The notes under the pieces were generated by a model, which was given only the letters and a program-made list of their open reading frames with translations, ran no database searches and was not told where the DNA came from. Made by a program: the position numbers and the translations under genes. From contig CALEFA010000009.1 of assembly GCA_937876775.1 (NCBI GenBank), positions 1-62,327 on the forward strand: a DNA stretch of 62,327 nt, in the 5' to 3' direction. Shown here in pieces: positions 10,831-20,277 of the stretch. This stretch comes from an uncultured Rhodobiaceae bacterium. GTDB taxonomy: Bacteria; Pseudomonadota; Alphaproteobacteria; RS24. Position 1 is the first letter of the stretch, and each line of letters starts with the position of its first letter.

Positions 10831-10859
10831 AAAAAAAGCGGGGCTCTTTCGAGCATCCC
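10831..10859 (-). terminator. terminator-like hairpin (possible attenuator) in the rimP-nusA leader
   Basis: On the minus strand a stem GCTC-gaaa-GAGC (10851-10854 with 10843-10846) is extended by three G-C pairs (10857-10859 with 10840-10842) past a 2-nt bulge. A run of seven T follows at 10837-10831. The loop is a stable GNRA tetraloop. It lies between a promoter (10889-10916) and the rimP start (10778), so any transcript of the operon must pass it. It may simply end the metK-trmB transcript, or attenuate rimP-nusA expression. Confidence 0.65.
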
Positions 10860-10888
10860 ACTTTGAAAAAGTAGCACCAATGCGATGC

Positions 10889-10916
10889 ACTATAACGTTT
10901 TTCGCACTTTCGGCAA
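10889..10916 (-). promoter_or_regulatory. sigma-70-type promoter for rimP-nusA-infB
   Basis: On the minus strand TTGCCG (10916-10911), a 16-nt spacer and TATAGT (10894-10889). Initiation would be near 10882, about 100 nt ahead of rimP and upstream of the terminator-like hairpin. It lies in the gap after trmB. The match is by eye; no start site is proven. Confidence 0.55.
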
Positions 10917-10932
10917 GTGTTGTTTGAGCGAC

Positions 10933-11640
10933 TTATAAATAACCGGCCTCAGGGGTGGCGCGGCGCTCAAACTGCAAATAGCCGGGTTGGCGACCGGCGG
11001 CGATAGCTTTGGCCTCATAGCGGGTGCCAGGCCAGGCCGGTGGCGCCTGAAGCCAATCATTGGCGTGGTTGGCTGTCCATGAAAATCCGCCATGGCGTTT
11101 AAGATGTGACAACGTCCAAGCGAGATAATCCGCAATGTCACTGGCCACCAAAAATTGCCCGCCGGGGCGCAAAACGCGGAAAATCTCTTGCACATTCTGC
11201 TGGCTGATAAACCGTCGTTTATTGTGGCGCAATTTATGCCAAGGGTCGGGGTATAATAAATATACGGTGTCGAGGCCGCCATCGGGCAGCGCATCGAGCA
11301 CATCGCGCGCGTCGTCGTCATGAATGCGGATATTGTCAATGCCGTCTTCGCTGATCGACAGCAGTAATTTGGCAACCCCATTGATGAAAGGCTCGCAGCC
11401 AATATAGCCGGTGTCGGGATTGGCTTGGGCACGGGCGGCTAAATGTTCGCCGCCGCCAAAACCAATCTCAAGCGCGTAGCTTTGCCGTGGGCGATCGAAA
11501 CATTTATCCAGCGTTTTGGCTTGCGCTAAATCCAAGCGCAGTGTCGGCAAAACATCGTCAACCAATCTGGCCTGACGCGGGTGCAACCGATGCCCTTGTC
11601 GACGGCCATAGATAAAACGCCGGCTTTCGGTTTGGCCCAT
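10933..11640 (-). CDS. trmB: tRNA (guanine-N7-)-methyltransferase
   Basis: SAM-dependent enzyme that makes m7G46 in the variable loop of tRNA. The 235-aa protein has the class I methyltransferase fold: SAM motif LEIGFGGGEHL (about residue 57), GCEPFINGVAKLL, and the family signature DTVYLLYPDPWHKLRHNKRRF. It starts 3 bp after the metK stop, so the enzyme that uses SAM is translated with the enzyme that makes it; the same pair is adjacent in many Alphaproteobacteria. Confidence 0.95.
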   Translation of the reverse strand: MGQTESRRFIYGRRQGHRLHPRQARLVDDVLPTLRLDLAQAKTLDKCFDRPRQSYALEIGFGGGEHLAARAQANPDTGYIGCEPFINGVAKLLLSISEDGIDNIRIHDDDARDVLDALPDGGLDTVYLLYPDPWHKLRHNKRRFISQQNVQEIFRVLRPGGQFLVASDIADYLAWTLSHLKRHGGFSWTANHANDWLQAPPAWPGTRYEAKAIAAGRQPGYLQFERRATPEAGYL

Positions 11641-11643
11641 GAC

Positions 11644-12813
11644 TTAAAGGGCGGCTTTAATCGCCTCAGCCAAATCTGTACGTTCCCATGAGAACCCACC
11701 ATCAGATTCAGGCGTGCGGCCGAAATGACCATAAGCGGCGGTGCGCGCATAGATTGGCTGGTTTAACTGCAAATGTTCGCGAATGCCACGCGGGCTGAGA
11801 TCCATCACTTGCCCAAGCACTTTTTCCAGCGCCGCCTCATCAGCCGATCCGGTGCCGTGGGTGTCGACCAAAATCGACAGCGGCTGGGACACGCCAATGG
11901 CATAAGATAATTGAATGGTGCAACGATCAGCAAGGCCTGCCGACACGACATTTTTTGCCAAATAGCGTGACGCATAGGCGGCTGAGCGGTCAACCTTGGT
12001 TGGGTCTTTGCCTGAGAAAGCGCCACCACCATGCGGCGCCGCGCCGCCATATGTATCAACAATAATTTTGCGGCCGGTGAGGCCCGCATCGCCATCTGGC
12101 CCGCCAATGACGAAAGTGCCTGTTGGGTTGACGTAAAATGCATCTTCCGGGCACATCCAACCTTGTGGCAAAACATTTTCAACAAACGGGCGCACCATTT
12201 CGCGAACATCCGATTGCGTCAGACCCTCGTCATGCTGGGTTGAGACAACAATCGAACTGGCGCCAACCGGCACACCATTTTCATAGCGCAAAGACACCTG
12301 GCTTTTGCTGTCCGGGCCAAACCCTTGCACCGCGCCACTGTGGCGGGCGGCAGCCATATCGGCCAAAATCTGGTGCGCGTAAGCAATCGGCGCCGGCATC
12401 AACTGCTCGGTCTCACGACAGGCATAGCCAAACATAATGCCTTGGTCGCCCGCCCCTTCATCTTTATTGCCGCCGTCGGCATCAACCCCTTGCGCAATAT
12501 GCGCCGATTGGGCATGCACACGGACTTGCACCTCGGCATTTTTCCAGTGGAAGCCATCTTGCTCATAGCCAATGTCTTTCACCGCAGCGCGGGCAATGGC
12601 TTCCATTTCGTCAGCCGATACCAAACCATCAGGCCGCACTTCGCCAGCCAAGACGATCAAATTTGTGGTGGTCAATGTTTCCACCGCCACACGGGCGTCA
12701 GATTGACGGGCTAAAAAAGCGTCAAGAACACTATCGGAAATGCGATCACAGACCTTATCCGGATGTCCTTCGGACACAGATTCACTGGTGAAAATATACG
12801 ATTGGCGCGGCAT
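11644..12813 (-). CDS. metK: S-adenosylmethionine synthetase MetK
   Basis: Makes SAM from methionine and ATP with release of phosphate and pyrophosphate; cytosolic tetramer. The 389-aa protein carries [19 protein letters not shown] at the N-terminus, the [12 protein letters not shown] motif, [21 protein letters not shown] with the phosphate-binding [16 protein letters not shown] loop, all typical. The ATG has GGAG 8 nt upstream. The 60-bp gap to the regulator gene upstream shows no recognisable SAM riboswitch. Confidence 0.98.
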   Translation of the reverse strand: MPRQSYIFTSESVSEGHPDKVCDRISDSVLDAFLARQSDARVAVETLTTTNLIVLAGEVRPDGLVSADEMEAIARAAVKDIGYEQDGFHWKNAEVQVRVHAQSAHIAQGVDADGGNKDEGAGDQGIMFGYACRETEQLMPAPIAYAHQILADMAAARHSGAVQGFGPDSKSQVSLRYENGVPVGASSIVVSTQHDEGLTQSDVREMVRPFVENVLPQGWMCPEDAFYVNPTGTFVIGGPDGDAGLTGRKIIVDTYGGAAPHGGGAFSGKDPTKVDRSAAYASRYLAKNVVSAGLADRCTIQLSYAIGVSQPLSILVDTHGTGSADEAALEKVLGQVMDLSPRGIREHLQLNQPIYARTAAYGHFGRTPESDGGFSWERTDLAEAIKAAL

Positions 12814-12873
12814 GTCTCACACTCCACAATTAAAGATGGTGATGTTTTCGCAGGTGGGGCGGTTTTGGTCAAG

Positions 12874-13296
12874 TTAGGACTTATCTTCTCCTGCGACCCG
12901 GGCAATGTCTTCCACCATGGCAAGAAGTTTGCGCCGCGTTTCATTATCATCTATCTGCAAGTAAGCTTGGTTGAGCTGCACGCCTCCACCGCTCGAAACG
13001 AAATCAAGATAGGGGGCAATTGGGTTTTTTTCCTGCAAGGCGCCATATTCCGCCCCCGAGCCAGCCGTTTTCAGCCCATCATAGAAATAGCTCACCGGCA
13101 CTTTGAGCGCCGTGGCCAGCTCGAAAAGCCGACTGGCCGAAATCCGGTTAATGCCCCTTTCATATTTTTGTACTTGCTGGAATGTCAGGCCCAACTTATT
13201 GCCTAACATCTCCTGACTCATTTCCAGCATCAAGCGGCGCAAGCGCACGCGGGCGCCAATATAGGCATCAATCTCATGTTGTTTCTTCCTTGGCAT
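12874..13296 (-). CDS. XRE-family helix-turn-helix regulator upstream of metK
   Basis: A 140-aa DNA-binding protein. Residues about 10-65 form an HTH_3/Cro-CI domain: RVRLRRLMLEMSQEMLGNKL, FQQVQKYERGINRISASRLFELA. The rest (LQIDDNETRRKLLAMVEDIARV) looks like a helical oligomerisation tail. This regulator next to lnt and metK is conserved in Alphaproteobacteria, so it is not a phage or toxin-antitoxin remnant. Its target is unknown; control of metK, 60 bp downstream, is a guess. I chose 13296 because AGGGA is 8 nt away; an ATG at 13302 is only 2 nt from it. Confidence 0.85.
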   Translation of the reverse strand: MPRKKQHEIDAYIGARVRLRRLMLEMSQEMLGNKLGLTFQQVQKYERGINRISASRLFELATALKVPVSYFYDGLKTAGSGAEYGALQEKNPIAPYLDFVSSGGGVQLNQAYLQIDDNETRRKLLAMVEDIARVAGEDKS

Positions 13297-13371
13297 TGGC
13301 ATGTTCCCTTTTTATTATTTTTATCAAGAACAGGTAAATTACGCGTTAGCGGGGGATATACCGCAATGGAT

Positions 13372-14919
13372 TTATTTTATCCTGTGCCAGCGCGACAACA
13401 CCGCCATCAGGCTCATCAGCAGCAACCAAAGAGTGAAAAACCCTGCGTCACCAATCTGCGCATAAAGGCCTGCTGGCAGCGGCGGTGGCAGGGTTACGCT
13501 CAGCGTGCCAGCTTGACCCAAAGGCAGCGCCGCCAAAAGCTGACCGCGCGCATCAAAGGCCGCAGAAACACCGGTGTTGGCACTGCGTATCAATGGCAGG
13601 CCTTGTTCAATGGCGCGCAAGCGCACATGCGCTAAATGCTGGTGCGGGCCGAGGCTTTTGCCAAACCAACCATCATTGGTCAGATTAGCCAACCAAGCGG
13701 GGCGCTGGTGCTGTGCGCCCAACAATGGGAAAATCGCCTCATAGCAAATCAACGGCGCCAGCGTTGGCAAATCGTCTTGGCTGAAGCGCGCCGCTGCCGG
13801 CCCCGCCCGATATCCACCGCGCAATTTGGTGAATTGTTGCAAACCAATGGATTCGAGCCAGGCCTGCATTGGCAAATATTCGCCAAACGGCACCAAATGG
13901 TGTTTGTCGCCGCGCTGGATCAGGCGACCATCGCCGCGCCATAACATGGCTGAATTATAAAACTCTGTTTTTCCGCCTTGGAGCTGTCGGCGCTGAGCGC
14001 CGGTTAACAGATAGGTTGATTGGCTCTTTAGCTGGCGGCGCAACGCCTCGCCAAACCAATTGCCCTCATCAATCAAAGCCGGAATGGCGGTTTCCGGCCA
14101 TATGATGATACGAGTTTGCGGCGCCGCGTCGAGACCAGAGCGGGTGATTTTGAAAATCTTATCTATGTGCGCTTGGCGCTTGTCGAGCTGCCATTTTTCA
14201 CCTTGGTCGAGATTGGGCTGAACAATTAAAACCTGCATAGCCTCGCCATCCATAGGCGGGGCTTCACGGTTAAGAACCACAGCCGAATAGGCGAAGCTGG
14301 CGACCAGCAAAACAACACCGGAAACCCGCGCCCAATTTTGACGGCTGACCAAAACAGCGGCACTGATGAGCGCCAGCAAGCCAAGGCCGTGCACACCGAC
14401 GACATTGGCCGGTTGAGCAAGATATAGCCAACTCCCCCAAGCCATAGTTGGCAGGTTCCATGGCAGGCCGGTCAAAAGCACCGATCGGCAATATTCTGCC
14501 AAGGCCCAAAGCAGCGCCAGCCAAAGCAAGGACGGCAAGCGCGAGAACCGCGCATTGAGGGCGCGGAAGCTGAGGCCAAACAAGATAAAGGCGGCACCGG
14601 AAAACAGCGCCAAACCGGCGGGAAGCAACGTCACGGCGAAAGGAAGCAACCAAAGAAACGTCTCTGCGTCGACCAAAAACGCCTCGCCAAGCCAATAAAG
14701 CCCGGTGAAAAACTGGCCAAAGCCAAACAGCCAGCCAAGCAGAAACAACTGCTTGAGCGATTGACGATGGACAAAGGCCAGATAAAAGACCGTGGCGAAA
14801 CTGAGATAGAAGATTGGTAAAAGATTAACCGGCGCATAGGCCAGCGGCAGGATACACCCCAAGGCCAAAGCCATGAAATAAGGGTGCCGCAAGCTGAGCT
14901 GGCGCCAGCGTTGCATCAC
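13372..14919 (-). CDS. lnt: apolipoprotein N-acyltransferase
   Basis: Inner-membrane enzyme that adds the third acyl chain to the N-terminal cysteine of lipoproteins. The 515-aa protein has about seven hydrophobic segments in the first 200 residues, then a nitrilase-type domain with the catalytic Glu in IIWPETAIPAL (about 273) and Cys in PLICYEAIFPLL (about 391), and a final membrane segment. The start overlaps corC by 4 nt (ATGA). A probable substrate is the lipoprotein encoded at 37910-39391. Confidence 0.96.
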   Translation of the reverse strand: MMQRWRQLSLRHPYFMALALGCILPLAYAPVNLLPIFYLSFATVFYLAFVHRQSLKQLFLLGWLFGFGQFFTGLYWLGEAFLVDAETFLWLLPFAVTLLPAGLALFSGAAFILFGLSFRALNARFSRLPSLLWLALLWALAEYCRSVLLTGLPWNLPTMAWGSWLYLAQPANVVGVHGLGLLALISAAVLVSRQNWARVSGVVLLVASFAYSAVVLNREAPPMDGEAMQVLIVQPNLDQGEKWQLDKRQAHIDKIFKITRSGLDAAPQTRIIIWPETAIPALIDEGNWFGEALRRQLKSQSTYLLTGAQRRQLQGGKTEFYNSAMLWRGDGRLIQRGDKHHLVPFGEYLPMQAWLESIGLQQFTKLRGGYRAGPAAARFSQDDLPTLAPLICYEAIFPLLGAQHQRPAWLANLTNDGWFGKSLGPHQHLAHVRLRAIEQGLPLIRSANTGVSAAFDARGQLLAALPLGQAGTLSVTLPPPLPAGLYAQIGDAGFFTLWLLLMSLMAVLSRWHRIK

Positions 14920-15800
14920 TGCTCCGGCGCGGGGCGGCTTTTAATGTCGACGATTTTAATCCGCCGTGGGTCGCCGTCACGAATAACGAATTCAACCTCG
15001 CTCTCATCTTCAAACTGATAGCTGATCATTTCGCCGCGCTCGGGCACCCGTCCGGCAATGGCAAACACCAAACCGCCGAGCGTATCAATGTCTTCAAAAT
15101 CACTATCATCGGAGAACGGCAGAGCCAATTTCTCTTCCAGCTCGGCGATGGTTAGACGGGCTTGCGCGCGCCAATGGCCTGCGCTTTCTTGGCGCAATAA
15201 ATTGGCGCCATCTTCATCGTGTTCGTCTTCAATATCGCCGACGATTTCTTCAATCAAATCTTCAATCGTCACCAAGCCATCGGTGCCGCCATATTCATCA
15301 ATGACGAGAGCCATATGGCTGCGCGTCGATTGCATTTTCAGCAAAAGATCAAGCGCCGGCATGGAAGGCGGGACAAAAATCACCGGTCGAATAAGGCTTT
15401 TAATATCAATGTCGTTAATATCGGTTGTTTCATGCATGGCCGACATTAAATCTTTCACATGCACCATGCCCAGCGGCTGGTCCAATGTCTCGCGATAAAT
15501 CGGCATGCGCGAGTGACCGCAATCGGCAAACTGCGCCAGCACTTGTGGCGGCAGGTAATCAATTTCAGTGGCTTCAATGTCGGCGCGCGGCACCATGACA
15601 TCTTCAATGCGCACGTCACGAAAGCCCAATAAATTGCGCAACATATGCAATTCTTCGCGGGAAAATCCATCTTCACCATCGGCCGCGTTATCGCCCAAAA
15701 CATCTTCAATGCTCTCGCGCACGCCGCCTTCGCTGGAACCAAAAATCTGGCCCCACCAACGGGCCCAAAACGGGCTATTAGAAGAACTTGACGAACTCAT
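14916..15800 (-). CDS. corC: CorC/TlyC-family CBS-domain protein
   Basis: A soluble 294-aa protein with two CBS domains (VEDVMVPR-type IEDVMVPRADIEATEID; SHMALVIDEYGGTDGLVTIEDLIEEIVGDIEDEHD) and a C-terminal CorC_HlyC domain (FEDIDTLGGLVFAIAGRVPERGEMI). Relatives are linked to magnesium and cobalt efflux. The N-terminal membrane DUF21 domain of larger relatives is absent, as in other members found beside ybeY and lnt. It overlaps ybeY and lnt by 4 nt each, so the three are translated as a chain. Confidence 0.9.
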   Translation of the reverse strand: MSSSSSSNSPFWARWWGQIFGSSEGGVRESIEDVLGDNAADGEDGFSREELHMLRNLLGFRDVRIEDVMVPRADIEATEIDYLPPQVLAQFADCGHSRMPIYRETLDQPLGMVHVKDLMSAMHETTDINDIDIKSLIRPVIFVPPSMPALDLLLKMQSTRSHMALVIDEYGGTDGLVTIEDLIEEIVGDIEDEHDEDGANLLRQESAGHWRAQARLTIAELEEKLALPFSDDSDFEDIDTLGGLVFAIAGRVPERGEMISYQFEDESEVEFVIRDGDPRRIKIVDIKSRPAPEQ

Positions 15801-16366
15801 GAGAGGTCTCCCGTCGTCGAATTAAGATAAGGATTGGCAATGCCGCATTGGGCCAAAAGACGGACTTCTAATTGTTCCATATGGCTGGCTTGTTCGTCAT
15901 CTTGATGGTCATAGCCAAGCAAATGCAAAAGGCCGTGGGTCAATAAATGCCGCGCATGGTCCGTCAGGCTGATGGCGCCCTCGTCGGCTTCACGGGCAAG
16001 GGTTTCATAGGCCATAATAATGTCGCCGAGCAAAATCGGGGGCGACGGAAAATCATCACTCGTCGCGGGTTGGGCAAAGTCCAAAGCCGGAAAAGACAAA
16101 ACATTGGTCGGCTTATTTTTATCTCGATAGCTATGGTTCAACTGCTGCACGGCAGCGTCATTATCCAGCACAAGACTGAGCTCGCAAGCCGGCAACGCCA
16201 GCGCCTGCCAGACAAATTGGCCGTGCGCCTGCAACTCAGCAACCAAAGGTTGCCAACGCTTATCAACAATACTGGTGTCAATCGTCAGATCACCGGTCGG
16301 ACTGTCGGGCTCCGGTTCATCAACCAGCACAGCGGATTGTTGGTTATTATTTTTCATCATTTTCAA
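15797..16366 (-). CDS. ybeY: endoribonuclease YbeY
   Basis: Single-strand-specific metallo-endoribonuclease in 16S rRNA 3' maturation and ribosome quality control. The 189-aa protein has the zinc motif HGLLHLLGYDHQDDEQASHM (three His) near residue 140, plus LNHSYRDKNKPTNVLSFP and LLGDIIMAYE. The first ATG lies 20 nt inside the end of phoH; later in-frame ATGs at 16360 and 16357 would shorten this overlap only slightly. The N-terminal 25 residues are not conserved. Confidence 0.94.
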   Translation of the reverse strand: MKMMKNNNQQSAVLVDEPEPDSPTGDLTIDTSIVDKRWQPLVAELQAHGQFVWQALALPACELSLVLDNDAAVQQLNHSYRDKNKPTNVLSFPALDFAQPATSDDFPSPPILLGDIIMAYETLAREADEGAISLTDHARHLLTHGLLHLLGYDHQDDEQASHMEQLEVRLLAQCGIANPYLNSTTGDLS

Positions 16367-17522
16367 CTTCTTTTGAGGTCTCGGGTGGAGACTGCGGGGC
16401 GGCTGGTTTATGGCGGCGCTGATTATGTGCCGGCAAAACCGTGTCTCGTTTATTATAGGCTTTGACGATGCGTGTCACCATATCATGGCGCACCACATCT
16501 TCTTCGCCAAATTCGATAATTTCGACACCCTTCACTTTCGGCAAAATCTCAAGCGCGTCTTTGAGGCCGGATTTGGCACCAAACGGCAAGTCAATCTGGC
16601 TAGGGTCGCCGGTAATGACCATGCGCGAATTTTCACCCATACGGGTTAAGAACATTTTCATTTGCATCGGCGTCGCGTTTTGCGACTCGTCAAGGATGAC
16701 GAATGAATTGCTCAATGTACGACCACGCATGAAGGCCAATGGGGCTATCTCAATCTCGCCAGACTCCAAAGAGCGCACCACTTGCGGGCCCGGCAACATG
16801 TCATAAAGCGCGTCATAAAGCGGCCGCAAATAAGGGTCGACTTTGTCGCGCATATCGCCCGGCAAAAAGCCGAGGCTTTCGCCAGCTTCAACCGCAGGGC
16901 GCGAGAGAATAATGCGATCAACTTTGCCCTCGACCAACATGGCGGCGGCGGCGGCGACCGCCAAATAGGTTTTGCCCGTGCCCGCAGGGCCTGTGCCGAC
17001 GACCAGTTCGCGGTTCATCAGCGCGTTAATATAGGCGGCCTGCATTGGCGAACGCGGCAGCACTTCGCGTCGGTGTGTGCGGATGGCTGTCATATCGCCG
17101 AGGCGTTTGACATTTGCCTTTTCGCCGGATGAATCTCCAGATTGGCGGCTGGGTTTTGACGGCGTTTGGCTTTTGCTCATATTTTTTCCTACGGTTGGGG
17201 TCGGTGTTGCGACCAATGAATCAAGGCTGAGGCGCAAAGCCCCGTCAACATCGCCACGCGTGACTTCAACGCCGCGCTGCAAGTGATGGTAAAGTGTGTT
17301 CAACACCAATTCGGCGCGCACGCAGGATTGCGCTTCACCGCTCACGAAAACCTGATTGCCGCGATCGACCAAGCACACATCCAAGGCCTCTTCGATGCGC
17401 GTCAAATGCGCGCCATAAGCACCGTAAAGCTCTGGGAGCAGACGATTATTGTCAAATTCGAGAACCAATTTGGTGCCGGTATTATTTCCGGCCGTCACCG
17501 TTTGATCAATGGGGCGGCTCAA
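16347..17522 (-). CDS. phoH: PhoH-family ATPase (PhoL)
   Basis: A predicted P-loop ATPase linked to RNA metabolism. The 391-aa protein has a KH-like N-terminal region (about 1-100), then the PhoH domain with Walker A GPAGTGKTYLA (about 180), SRPAVEAGESLGFLPGD, and Walker B VILDESQNATPMQMKMFLTRMG. The start is TTG at 17522 with GAGG 7 nt upstream; a GTG at 17498 is a possible alternative. It sits between miaB and ybeY, as in most Proteobacteria, which suggests a shared role with YbeY. Confidence 0.92.
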   Translation of the reverse strand: MSRPIDQTVTAGNNTGTKLVLEFDNNRLLPELYGAYGAHLTRIEEALDVCLVDRGNQVFVSGEAQSCVRAELVLNTLYHHLQRGVEVTRGDVDGALRLSLDSLVATPTPTVGKNMSKSQTPSKPSRQSGDSSGEKANVKRLGDMTAIRTHRREVLPRSPMQAAYINALMNRELVVGTGPAGTGKTYLAVAAAAAMLVEGKVDRIILSRPAVEAGESLGFLPGDMRDKVDPYLRPLYDALYDMLPGPQVVRSLESGEIEIAPLAFMRGRTLSNSFVILDESQNATPMQMKMFLTRMGENSRMVITGDPSQIDLPFGAKSGLKDALEILPKVKGVEIIEFGEEDVVRHDMVTRIVKAYNKRDTVLPAHNQRRHKPAAPQSPPETSKEVENDEK

Positions 17523-17594
17523 GATGCCACCTCGCTATGTCCAAGAATAGATATCATCACCATCATCTAAGGAAACTATCGGCAAATTTGTCTC

Positions 17595-17640
17595 ATTAGG
17601 CAAGCCTTAAAAGCTGCAAATAATCGTCTTTATGCCTAAT
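17595..17640 (-). repeat. inverted repeat around the miaB stop codon
   Basis: ATTAGGCA at 17595-17602 and TGCCTAAT at 17633-17640 are perfect 8-bp inverted arms. On the minus strand the first arm contains the miaB stop codon, and the 30-nt loop can form an inner stem. No T-run follows, so it is not a standard terminator. It could protect the 3' end of miaB mRNA or act in the phoH leader. Confidence 0.45.
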
Positions 17641-19057
17641 CGCCATCGCTGAGATGGCCGCTCAAACTATTATTGTGGGCGGCGGTAATGGCGACCGGCA
17701 AAATGCGTCCTCGCACCGAGTCCATAATGGCCTCATCCATGGTGACGTGCACGGTTTGCAAATACGGGCTGCGCCCCGACATTTGACCGCTTTTCTTGCT
17801 CGGCTTGTCGAACAATACCGGCAACACATTGCCTATTTGCGCTTCATTAAAAGCGCGCTGCTGACCGTTTAGAAGCGCTTGCAGGCGATGCAGGCGTTCG
17901 GTTTTAACCGCCTCATCAACTTGCATCTCATGGTCTGCCGCAGGCGTGCCCGGGCGTGGCGAATATTTGAACGAATAGGCCTGCGCATAGGTGACTTGCT
18001 CAATCAGCGCCATGGTGGCGTCAAAATCTGCGTCGGTCTCGCCCGGAAAGCCGACAATAAAATCTGACGATAAAGCAATATCGGGGCGCACAGCGCGGAA
18101 GCGAGCGACCAGATCAATATATTCAGCGGCGCTGTGTTTGCGGTTCATCGCCGTAAGAATAGCGTCGGAGCCAGCCTGCACCGGCAGATGCAAATATGGC
18201 ATCAGCTTGAGGTTGTCGCCATGCGCCGCAATCAAGGCATCATCCATATCGCGCGGATGGCTGGTGGTGAAACGCAGACGTTCAATGCCATTAATAGCGC
18301 CCAATTGTGTCAGCAAACCATCCAGCCGCAAGCCGCTTTCGCGGTCCTGCCAGGCGTTGACATTTTGCCCCAAAAGCGTGACCTCGCAAACGCCTTGGTC
18401 GACCAAGGCCTGTGTCTCGGCGATAATATCACCCGTCGGCCGCGAAACTTCCTCGCCGCGCGTATAGGGCACGACGCAGAATGTGCAGAATTTATCGCAC
18501 CCCTCTTGTACGGTCACAAAAGCGCTGGGGCTGCGAGTGATGGGGGCACGGGTGACGGATTTCAGGGCGGTAAATTTTTCTGCTGCGGGAAATTCCGTGC
18601 GCACCAAACGTGATTTTTTGCCCTTGGCGCGCAGTGCCTGAACTTCGTCCAGCATGTCGGGCAATTGTTGGAAGGTTTGTGGGCCAAACACCATGTCGAC
18701 GACCGGCGCGCGGGCGATAATCTCGGCCCCCTCAGCTTGCGCCACACAGCCCGCGACGGCGATAATCATATCGGTTTTCTTCTTCTTTAAGGGCTTGATG
18801 CGGCCAATATCGGAATAGACTTTCTGCACCGCTTTTTCACGAATATGGCAGGTGTTTAAAATCACCATATCGGCATCATCGGCGGTTTCAACTTGCTGAT
18901 AACCAGACAGCACCAAAGCTTCCGCCATGCGCTCGCTGTCGTAGACGTTCATCTGGCAGCCGTAGGTTTTGATGTAACACGTTTTCGTGTTGCCCACCTT
19001 GGTCGCCGGCGTTTGTTGTTCCTCAGTCATCTTGCTTGGCTTAGCGGGTTTCCGCAT
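17636..19057 (-). CDS. miaB: tRNA-2-methylthio-N6-dimethylallyladenosine synthase MiaB
   Basis: Radical-SAM methylthiotransferase that converts i6A37 to ms2i6A37 in tRNAs reading UNN codons. The protein has the N-terminal UPF0004 domain with cluster cysteines in [13 protein letters not shown] and NTCHIREKA and GCVAQ, the radical-SAM motif [17 protein letters not shown] (about 187), and a C-terminal TRAM domain. It is 473 aa from 19057 or 464 aa from the ATG at 19030; the longer form overlaps plsC by 17 nt and neither has a strong ribosome site. Confidence 0.96.
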   Translation of the reverse strand: MRKPAKPSKMTEEQQTPATKVGNTKTCYIKTYGCQMNVYDSERMAEALVLSGYQQVETADDADMVILNTCHIREKAVQKVYSDIGRIKPLKKKKTDMIIAVAGCVAQAEGAEIIARAPVVDMVFGPQTFQQLPDMLDEVQALRAKGKKSRLVRTEFPAAEKFTALKSVTRAPITRSPSAFVTVQEGCDKFCTFCVVPYTRGEEVSRPTGDIIAETQALVDQGVCEVTLLGQNVNAWQDRESGLRLDGLLTQLGAINGIERLRFTTSHPRDMDDALIAAHGDNLKLMPYLHLPVQAGSDAILTAMNRKHSAAEYIDLVARFRAVRPDIALSSDFIVGFPGETDADFDATMALIEQVTYAQAYSFKYSPRPGTPAADHEMQVDEAVKTERLHRLQALLNGQQRAFNEAQIGNVLPVLFDKPSKKSGQMSGRSPYLQTVHVTMDEAIMDSVRGRILPVAITAAHNNSLSGHLSDGD

Positions 19058-19832
19058 TCACGGCAAGACGTCGGCATAAAATATCGTCAAGGCCATTGCG
19101 CACCATTTGTTCGCTGGCCCGCGCCATGGATTTGCGATCAACCATATCGGCTTCAGCCAAGGGCGGGTGAAAGATGATGTCAACGGTCAGCGGTGAGGTG
19201 CCGAAAATCGATAATAAATGCGGTAAAAACGAGACATCGCCGACCCATGCATAGGACTGACGCTGGCGTCGCCCCATGGCGATATTGCACACATCGCTGA
19301 ACGCTAGGCTCATTGGCTGCACTTGCACAGGCGTGGCTTGCCGCTCAACCGAGGCGAATAAAGATGATTTAAAGGGTAAAACGCGCAAGCCATCAGTGCT
19401 GGTGCCTTCGGGAAATAACACCAATCTATCTTTGGCGGCCAAGCGGCGGGCCAGTTGATTGCTGGTTGCCACCGTATGGCGGCCGGGTCGTCGATTGACA
19501 AAAACCGTGCGCTGCAATTGCGCCAAAAGGCCAAACAATGGCCAGCTTTTGACTTCTTTTTTGGCTACAAACGACACCGGCACGATTGAGCCAATTAAAA
19601 CAATATCAAACCATGACAAATGATTGCACACCAGCAGTGCGCCCTTGACCGGTTCTGCGCCCCATACGCGCACTCTTACGCCGAGCAGTTTGAGCATTGC
19701 CCGATGGTAAAAAATCGGAATGACATCGCGCAGGCGCGGCACAAAGACGAACAAAATCTGCAATGGCACCAGTGCCAAAGTGAACGCGAAGAAAACAATA
19801 AAACGTAGGAAAACTTTTATAAAACGCAGCAT
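19041..19832 (-). CDS. plsC: 1-acyl-sn-glycerol-3-phosphate acyltransferase
   Basis: Adds the second acyl chain to lysophosphatidic acid in the inner membrane, giving phosphatidic acid. The 263-aa protein has an N-terminal membrane segment, the catalytic NHLSWFD (HX4D, about residue 70), VFVNRRPGR, and the substrate motif FPEGTSTDG (about 140). The gene is 8 bp after the Fur-family gene and overlaps miaB if the longer miaB start is used. The AGGTG in front of the ATG is further away than usual. Confidence 0.92.
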   Translation of the reverse strand: MLRFIKVFLRFIVFFAFTLALVPLQILFVFVPRLRDVIPIFYHRAMLKLLGVRVRVWGAEPVKGALLVCNHLSWFDIVLIGSIVPVSFVAKKEVKSWPLFGLLAQLQRTVFVNRRPGRHTVATSNQLARRLAAKDRLVLFPEGTSTDGLRVLPFKSSLFASVERQATPVQVQPMSLAFSDVCNIAMGRRQRQSYAWVGDVSFLPHLLSIFGTSPLTVDIIFHPPLAEADMVDRKSMARASEQMVRNGLDDILCRRLAVNAETR

Positions 19833-19840
19833 TTGGGTTG

Positions 19841-20260
19841 CTAGTCACCTTTGTCTAACGGCACGGCATATAGTTCAAGGCGATGGTCAACCAGCCGATA
19901 ACCGAGCTTGCGTGCCACTTCGGTTTGCAAACGTTCAATCTCTTCATTGGTAAACTCAATCACCCGACCTGACTGGATATCAATCAAATGGTCGTGGTGG
20001 TCTTCTGAGGCTGGCTCATAGCGCGAGCGACCATCGCCGAAATCATGGCGTTCCAAAATGCCGGCCTCCTCAAACATCCGCACAGTGCGATAAACGGTGG
20101 CAATGGAAATGGCTTCATCTTGCGCCGAGGCCCGGCGATAGACTTCCTCGACATCCGGATGGTCATCGGACGCCGATAAGACGCGGGCGATGACCCGACG
20201 CTGCTCGGTCATTCGCATGCCAGCGGCAACCGCCGCCGCTTCAATATCTGATTGGTTCAT
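19841..20260 (-). CDS. Fur-family metal-responsive regulator (Fur/Mur type)
   Basis: A 139-aa winged-helix repressor. It has the DNA-binding half (MTEQRRVIARVLSA, ISIATVYRTVRMFEEAGIL) and the metal site EDHHDHLIDIQSGRVIEF. The CxxC motifs that hold structural zinc in E. coli Fur are absent, as is common in alphaproteobacterial Fur/Mur proteins, which respond mainly to manganese; hence no symbol is given. I chose 20260 over an ATG at 20266 because AAGG is 7 nt from it. Its targets are not evident here. Confidence 0.9.
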   Translation of the reverse strand: MNQSDIEAAAVAAGMRMTEQRRVIARVLSASDDHPDVEEVYRRASAQDEAISIATVYRTVRMFEEAGILERHDFGDGRSRYEPASEDHHDHLIDIQSGRVIEFTNEEIERLQTEVARKLGYRLVDHRLELYAVPLDKGD

Positions 20261-20277
20261 TGTCATGCCTTAAACTA

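Noticed and set aside
12814-12873. SAM riboswitch ahead of metK
   Set aside because: The 60-bp gap shows no SAM-I, SAM-II or SAM/SAH pattern and is short for most classes.
12874-13302. XRE regulator as antitoxin or phage repressor
   Set aside because: There is no toxin partner or phage gene nearby, and the gene is conserved next to metK in Alphaproteobacteria.
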